Source of the DNA: Porphyromonas cangingivalis
GTDB lineage: Bacteria > Bacteroidota > Bacteroidia > Bacteroidales > Paludibacteraceae
Length of the DNA: 40,064 bases
Assembly: GCA_945902955.1 (NCBI GenBank)
Contig: CAMDNO010000020.1
Span: 1 to 40,064, forward strand
Direction of reading: 5' to 3'
Part shown: positions 35,710-40,064 of the stretch, piece by piece
Layout of the letters: every line of letters starts with the position of its first letter
How positions within the stretch are numbered: position 1 is the first letter of the stretch
Program-made: the position numbers and the translations under genes
The notes under the pieces: model-generated
What the model saw: the letters and a program-made list of their open reading frames with translations, nothing else
Told to the model about the DNA's origin: nothing
Databases searched by the model: none

Positions 35710-38346
35710 TTAATTATTGCCGATAATAATTTTACATAATTTGCCATCCATTTTCAGTATATAAACGCCACTTTTGGGCAACGTGCAGGAGTTCGTATTT
35801 TCAGCCCTAAGCATATTTACACCAAGCATATTAAAAACCGAAAGTTGATTTATTGGAGAAGGAAAATAAACAGTGTGTCCGCTGATTCTTAATTGTCTTC
35901 TATCAACAAGGGTTTGAATATCAGTTGCATTTTTTATTCTTTTTACTTTTACTGTTACCGGTGAACCGCAAAGCTCATTTTGAGGCAAATCAATATCTAA
36001 ACTATAATTAGTGCCAATTTTGGTAACATTTGCTCCTGAAATTGGGAGTGTAGTGGTTAAAGTCGTTTTTTTCAAGTAGCTGTTCATGGTGGCATCTGTA
36101 ACTGTTATCGAAATCGAATCGGAATTGTAGTTTTCTATCAGAAATGCCACTGGTGAGGACAGATTATACGAATAATTCCCAAAGGATAATCCTTGTGTAT
36201 TGTTGTGAAAAATAGCTGCAATTACCGAACTGTCAGCCACTGCGGCCGCTTGAAGAGAAGTAGTATTTAAAATTATTTCAGGCAATTTAGTTGGAACAGT
36301 ACCAGTTGCCGAAACCAAATAAATGTATGTTCCATTGTTTATTGTTTTGCCATGATCTATCTGTAGTTGCATCATTGGCATGGTAGTTTCTGCCGCTGTA
36401 TTCATTGCCGGAGCTAATTTTTTCCAGATAGTATTGCGGGTTTCAGCTACTACTTTCACTTCACCGGTGGTATATGCGGGCAGTACCCCAAATGCAAAAC
36501 CGTTATTCAAAACCCATTTTGTTGGAGCACTATTATCTGAGGCTGATTTTAAAATTTCGATATAAGTTGGGGCACTTATCCGTGTGCCGTCAATGGCCAA
36601 ATCCGACTTACGCAGGGTTTGTTCCACCGAAGTAACAATATTTCCTGCAAGGGCGGTATTTAAGTTCGTAATGCCAGCTCCCATTGCCACCATCAAATCA
36701 CCAAACATAAAGTATGATTTATAGGCTTTTACACCATAAATTCGTGGATTCTGATTGTTGTTATCACCAGAGGCATCTTGTTTTTCATACAAAAACCCAC
36801 AGGCAAAGTTACTTCCAAAACTGGTAGCACCTGCAGCAAAGTTATGTTTGCTGTTAAATCCGCTCCAATTGGTAATGCCAACGAGTGCACTATTGTCAAT
36901 CTGACGTGTGGTAATGCCAGGCAATGCACTCTGATTCATAGCACCTATTGCTTTTGCATATTCATCTCCCGAACGTTGATAAAGCGTTGTGCCATCGCAC
37001 GAATATAAATTATAACCATTTGCAGCGTCAATAGCACTTTCCAATCCTGAGACACGCGAAGAAGCCATGTTGACAAGAACCATATAATTACGGTTCTTTT
37101 TAATCATATCATCGTTGTTGAAAAAATAGCGTGAACCATTGTAGTTGCCATTTGGGTAATTAGTCATGCGAAGCGTTGTGCCTGCTGCTTGGTTTATAAA
37201 CAGATTTAATTCTATAAGTTCGTCTGCTTTTAACATATCAGGAAAGCTTTTAAAAATTTTTTCAGCAATAGCCTTGCTGCGTATTGTTCCGGCAGCTATG
37301 TTTGCATTTGCATTACCTCTTTCGAATAATGGCGGTTCATATCCGTTATGAAAGTAAAAAGCTGACCTGCGGATGTAATTAAGTAGTACATCGATATTGC
37401 TTCGGTCGAGCGATTTAACCCACGGAGTGTTTGTAAGTGTAACGAGTAAATCTAATGCTGAAGTTGCTCCATCCGAAGGATAGCCCCAAACCAGACACTG
37501 TTTACCATGCCCCCAACCCGCACCATCGGTCGTAAAACCTTCAATCCAAAAGGCGCTGTTGTAAGTTGTTTGCGAAACAGTAGAAAGTGCTCCTTTAGCC
37601 ACCTGTGAAATCACGCTAATCATGGCTGCCGACTGGTGCATGGCTGCCACAGGCAATAAACTGCGATAAGCAATTGCGTTTCCACCTACCCACCATACAT
37701 GCCCCCTGAACCTTTCCACACTGACCACGTTGGCGTCGGTAGCATCATTTCTGTAGGGTTGTGTCCATGTTTGCATTCCAAGCTTTTTCAGCATGGCATT
37801 CACAGCTACACTCTCAGAGTCGGCAATTGTTCCATTTTCAATCAATTCCATGGTAGAAAATAAACTGAAATAAGTATTTATGGCACAAACAGGAATGGCA
37901 AAACACGAACGGTGAAAACGTCCTCCTACATTTGGGCGAGTGGTTTCTAAGTCGCCGTAATACAAAATTGATTGATAAAGTTTTATACGAATATCATCGG
38001 GTATTGCCTTTCCCCTAAAATTCTCGGCAATACGCCATATTCGTTCAAAGCAGGTCAACAAGAAATCTCCCGCATTACCTTGTGCAGTAGTTGCTGTACT
38101 TTTAAAAGAATTGTTATTCTTCAATAATGTTTCAGTTGCAATAAAGTCCGAAAACTGTCCATTACTTTGCAATTGGGCAATACAAACAACATAACTATCT
38201 GCATCCAAATCACCGGAACGGTACATTGATTTTGAATAAGTCGTTCTTAAATTGGCAATAGCTGCTAATTCTTCGGGGGTATCTCCAAAAGATACTAAAG
38301 TGGAAAGTATAGCCAATAATAGAAATGTGATTCTTTTCATGTTCAT
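35710..38346 (-). CDS. PL8-family polysaccharide lyase with C-terminal T9SS-like sorting domain
   Basis: The frame opens at a TTG (38349), but ATG 38346 or 38340 is the likely start; the signal peptide is MKRITFLLLAILSTLVSFG. Numbering from 38346, TDGAGWGHGKQCLVWGY gives H280 and Y289, the PL8 catalytic pair. RFRGHVWWVGGNAIAYRSLLPVA matches its downstream paralogue, again without the usual NWW Asn. YNLYSCDGTTLYQRSGDEY, then LPGITTRQ, KSYFMFGDLMVAMGAGITNL and IDHGKTINNGTYIYLVSA continue the family pattern. After the PL8 C-terminal domain an extra 60-residue tail (LRISGHTVYFPSPINQLSVF, NMLGVNMLR, SGVYILKMDGKLCKIIIG) resembles a T9SS type-A sorting domain, predicting a surface enzyme. It is the first gene of its unit, under the promoter at 38408-38472. 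Confidence 0.88.
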   Translation of the reverse strand: MNMKRITFLLLAILSTLVSFGDTPEELAAIANLRTTYSKSMYRSGDLDADSYVVCIAQLQSNGQFSDFIATETLLKNNNSFKSTATTAQGNAGDFLLTCFERIWRIAENFRGKAIPDDIRIKLYQSILYYGDLETTRPNVGGRFHRSCFAIPVCAINTYFSLFSTMELIENGTIADSESVAVNAMLKKLGMQTWTQPYRNDATDANVVSVERFRGHVWWVGGNAIAYRSLLPVAAMHQSAAMISVISQVAKGALSTVSQTTYNSAFWIEGFTTDGAGWGHGKQCLVWGYPSDGATSALDLLVTLTNTPWVKSLDRSNIDVLLNYIRRSAFYFHNGYEPPLFERGNANANIAAGTIRSKAIAEKIFKSFPDMLKADELIELNLFINQAAGTTLRMTNYPNGNYNGSRYFFNNDDMIKKNRNYMVLVNMASSRVSGLESAIDAANGYNLYSCDGTTLYQRSGDEYAKAIGAMNQSALPGITTRQIDNSALVGITNWSGFNSKHNFAAGATSFGSNFACGFLYEKQDASGDNNNQNPRIYGVKAYKSYFMFGDLMVAMGAGITNLNTALAGNIVTSVEQTLRKSDLAIDGTRISAPTYIEILKSASDNSAPTKWVLNNGFAFGVLPAYTTGEVKVVAETRNTIWKKLAPAMNTAAETTMPMMQLQIDHGKTINNGTYIYLVSATGTVPTKLPEIILNTTSLQAAAVADSSVIAAIFHNNTQGLSFGNYSYNLSSPVAFLIENYNSDSISITVTDATMNSYLKKTTLTTTLPISGANVTKIGTNYSLDIDLPQNELCGSPVTVKVKRIKNATDIQTLVDRRQLRISGHTVYFPSPINQLSVFNMLGVNMLRAENTNSCTLPKSGVYILKMDGKLCKIIIGNN

Positions 38347-38407
38347 CAAATTTTTTAACGGTTTATAGAATGAAGTTCTATATGAATTTTAACAGTTAAC
38401 GACGATA

Positions 38408-38472
38408 CAAAAATACATCTATTAATATCCAGCTAATGCCAAAATCTGACAAAAAATGGTATAAAATTGTTC
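38408..38472 (-). promoter_or_regulatory. PL8-PL8-GH29 promoter: TATTTTTG -7 box with two operator repeats
   Basis: On the minus strand the -7 box TATTTTTG is at 38415-38408. Upstream by 24 bp is the weaker copy GTCAGATTTTG (38450-38440), and 22 bp further a strong copy GAACAATTTTA (38472-38462). Predicted transcription start is near 38401, about 55 nt before the PL8 ATG. A TTTG at 38443-38440 could serve as -33 but is 24 bp from the -7 box, longer than usual. Confidence 0.6.
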
Positions 38473-38806
38473 AGTGCTAAATTTATTAACTGAACTTTCG
38501 CACATATAAGAATCTGTTATGTGGCTATTTGAATAAATGTGTGGAATTTTTAACTTACAGCGTCTTATCCTCCTATCCTCAAGGAGAGTGACATTACAGT
38601 CTGCAACATTTAATCATATTCGAAATAAATAAATTTCTAAAACTTATAATTTATTTACTAACATTTCGGAGGTGATAAGTGTCAGATAATTAAGCGAGTT
38701 TTTGATTTATTAATTGTAGTTATATCTCAGATATTGAGTAGGATATATAATTGAAAAAGTTTCAAAATTCGATATGAATTTTTTTATTTTGATAGTATTC
38801 ACGATG

Positions 38807-38871
38807 CAAATATACAGGCACTCTACATGCAACATGTCGTAAAATTGTACGAATAAGGGTCGAAATTGTAC
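38807..38871 (-). promoter_or_regulatory. Third minus-strand PUL-type promoter, no gene directly downstream
   Basis: The -7 box TATATTTG is at 38814-38807. GTACAATTTTA (38850-38840) lies 25 bp upstream of it, and GTACAATTTCG (38871-38861) 21 bp further. Nine bases (AAATTGTAC on the + strand) are identical in the two copies. The layout is the same as for the main operon promoter. Transcription from near 38800 would run about 450 nt before reaching the first PL8 gene. Confidence 0.55.
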
Positions 38872-38905
38872 TCTGATAGCAGATTTAACTATTTGTGCAA
38901 AAGAA

Positions 38906-38948
38906 CACCCCGCACCAAAGCAGTTCTGACATGCTTTGGTGCGGGGTG
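38906..38948 (-). terminator. Strong hairpin terminator after the helicase gene
   Basis: A perfect 17-bp inverted repeat (CACCCCGCACCAAAGCA at 38906-38922, its complement at 38932-38948) has a 9-nt loop. On the minus strand it is followed by TTCTTTTG. It lies 30 bp after the helicase stop codon and separates that gene from the PUL. Confidence 0.8.
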
Positions 38949-38978
38949 AAATTCGAGACCTTAAAAAAACAAAAAAAA

Positions 38979-40064
38979 TTAAATCCAACCACTTTTCTCG
39001 CCCACCCCAGTAATATAAATTTGTTGAATGGCTCTGGAGAATACAACATAATATAATGACCTCTCTTGCTGGTGGTATGATTTGAGTTCTTTATCAGAAA
39101 GATTATTATAATTGGAATGCTTTAATGGCACTTTATCTTCGGACATACCTTTGACAAAAACAATTTTGAATTCGTGTCCTTTCATATTGTGAAAGGTGGA
39201 CACATTTACAGCATTGATATTTTGTTTAGAACTACTTAAATCTAAGTATTTTACATTTGCAGCATTAAGCAGTTGTTTTATTTCATCTACCTTATCGTTG
39301 GTACGCGCACTGATACAAATCTCGTTTGGTAAAATGGATTCACTACCAATAAACATTTTCAATTTATCGAGAATGAATTTATCTTCCTCTTCTGGTTTTA
39401 CAAAGGTTTCGTAAATGGGTTGATTACCATGTAATAAGGATAGATATCCCTTCAAATTTTCTTCGTTGCCATCAAAATCATCTACCTGCATATTTGACAC
39501 AATTCTCATTGCCAGATGCTTTATTTCCTCTGTAGTTCTGTAATTTATCTTCAATTTACGGCTTCGTCTACCTTTTATTATAATACCGGATTTTGCAAAA
39601 TTAAGTGATCTTTTATAAATGTTTTGATAGGGGTCACCCACCAAAAACATATCATTTTCTTTTTCGTCGACCAACGAACGAAGCAAACTTAATTCAGGGT
39701 TACTGAAATCCTGAACTTCATCGCAAATAAGATATGAAAATGGCTTTATTTTCTGTTTATTAAAGAAATCAGTTAGCAGATTGCACAATTCTAATTTAGA
39801 ATAATTGCCCGCTTTTTGTTTTTGAAATTCTTGAACAACTAACCATATTTCTTCTTTGTCTTTACGTCCAATACGGAAATTGCGACCAATGCGGGATGCA
39901 GTCTGATAAAATTCAAGCGAAGTAATATTCTGGGCTAAAATAACATCGTTGTATTCTGAAAAGTAAAATTCATCATTGAATTGTGAAGTAATTTTTTCTA
40001 TTGCCTGACACCACACTTTTTTTTCCTGTTCGGAAGTTAAATATCCTACTTTCGAATTAAAAAT
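38979..40064 (-). CDS. UvrD/Rep-type superfamily 1 DNA helicase, C-terminal part (5' end off-window)
   Basis: The frame stays open from the GTG at 40016 to the window's last base, so the gene is cut by the edge and the GTG is internal. SF1A helicases unwind DNA 3' to 5' using ATP. Visible motifs are LICDEVQDFSNPE (motif II, Walker B), LVGDPYQNIYKR (motif III), KINYRTTEEIKHLA (motif IV), NAVNVSTFHNMKGHEFKIVFVKG (motif V) and SLYYVVFSRAIQQIYITG (motif VI). The Walker A loop would be off-window. The end of the gene is complete. It is separated from the PUL by a strong terminator and is probably unrelated to glycan use. It could be a stand-alone UvrD-like helicase or part of a defence gene; the window cannot decide. 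Confidence 0.85.
   Translation of the reverse strand: MFNSKVGYLTSEQEKKVWCQAIEKITSQFNDEFYFSEYNDVILAQNITSLEFYQTASRIGRNFRIGRKDKEEIWLVVQEFQKQKAGNYSKLELCNLLTDFFNKQKIKPFSYLICDEVQDFSNPELSLLRSLVDEKENDMFLVGDPYQNIYKRSLNFAKSGIIIKGRRSRKLKINYRTTEEIKHLAMRIVSNMQVDDFDGNEENLKGYLSLLHGNQPIYETFVKPEEEDKFILDKLKMFIGSESILPNEICISARTNDKVDEIKQLLNAANVKYLDLSSSKQNINAVNVSTFHNMKGHEFKIVFVKGMSEDKVPLKHSNYNNLSDKELKSYHQQERSLYYVVFSRAIQQIYITGVGEKSGWI

Larger units (their letters stand above)
38350..38978. other. 629-bp intergenic region with two PUL promoters and one terminator
   Basis: I see no convincing protein or RNA gene. From right to left it holds the helicase terminator (38906-38948), an operator-promoter set with no gene directly downstream (38807-38871), about 330 bp of AT-rich DNA without clear structure, and the promoter of the first PL8 gene (38408-38472). 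Confidence 0.65.

Noticed and set aside
38422-38505. Minus-strand 27-codon ORF (MCESSVNKFSTEQ...) in the right intergenic region
   Set aside because: It covers the operator repeats and lies upstream of the predicted transcription start for the PL8 unit; no ribosome-site evidence or family match, so most likely chance.
38710-38988. Minus-strand 92-codon ORF beside the helicase end
   Set aside because: It runs straight through the perfect terminator hairpin and overlaps the helicase 3' end; composition is not protein-like and no family pattern is seen.
1-40064. CRISPR arrays, tRNA or rRNA genes, complete prophage or intact IS
   Set aside because: No regularly spaced repeats, no cloverleaf or rRNA-like sequence, and no phage or complete transposase genes were seen; the only mobile trace is the fragment at 7650-7919.

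Overview
The window is AT-rich Bacteroidota chromosome, most likely Bacteroidales. It has two SusC/SusD pairs, a hybrid two-component regulator, lipoproteins with short LxxC lipoboxes, TAnnTTTG promoter elements, and proteins ending in type IX secretion (T9SS) sorting domains. T9SS substrates inside a polysaccharide utilization locus (PUL) fit an environmental Bacteroidales (Paludibacter-like or Marinilabiliales-like) better than a gut Bacteroides. The genus is a guess.

Almost the whole window is one PUL. Left arm, + strand: the 3' part of one SASA/SGNH acetylesterase (1-969), a second secreted SASA esterase (1001-2158), a hybrid sensor kinase/AraC-type regulator (2268-6275) and a GH88 unsaturated glucuronyl hydrolase (6375-7607). 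A short stretch at 7608-7919 holds the 3' end of an IS transposase. Right arm, - strand, in transcription order: two tandem PL8 lyase paralogues (38346-35710 and 35655-33193), a GH29 fucosidase (33143-31776), a 297-bp promoter gap, a large T9SS surface protein (31478-28038), a terminator, a multidomain T9SS PL8 lyase (27940-23033), a four-domain fasciclin (FAS1) lipoprotein, SusC1, SusD1, two two-domain FAS1 lipoproteins, SusC2 and SusD2 (ending at 7920). At the far right, behind a perfect 17-bp hairpin terminator, is the C-terminal part of a UvrD/Rep-type helicase that probably lies outside the PUL.

Inferred working model: T9SS-exported PL8 lyases and the surface protein bind and cut a uronic-acid polysaccharide. 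SusC/SusD pairs and FAS1 lipoproteins capture and import the fragments. Lyase, GH88, acetylesterases and fucosidase finish them inside or near the periplasm. No sulfatase is present, so an acetylated, fucose-bearing, largely unsulfated uronate polysaccharide, such as a bacterial exopolysaccharide, is more likely than a sulfated glycosaminoglycan. The substrate is not proven.

The most notable observation is regulatory. Four sites (one upstream of GH88, three on the minus strand) share an 11-bp element close to GTACnATTTTA placed 24-25 bp upstream of a TAnnTTTG box. Three of them carry a second copy 21-22 bp further upstream. This looks like the direct-repeat operator of an AraC-type activator, most simply the HTCS encoded here. 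One of these promoters (38807-38871) has no gene for about 450 bp downstream of it. Other notable points are the FAS1-heavy design, a PL8 protein without a visible catalytic His, an internal terminator in the main operon, and a transposase remnant fused in frame after the SusD2 stop codon.
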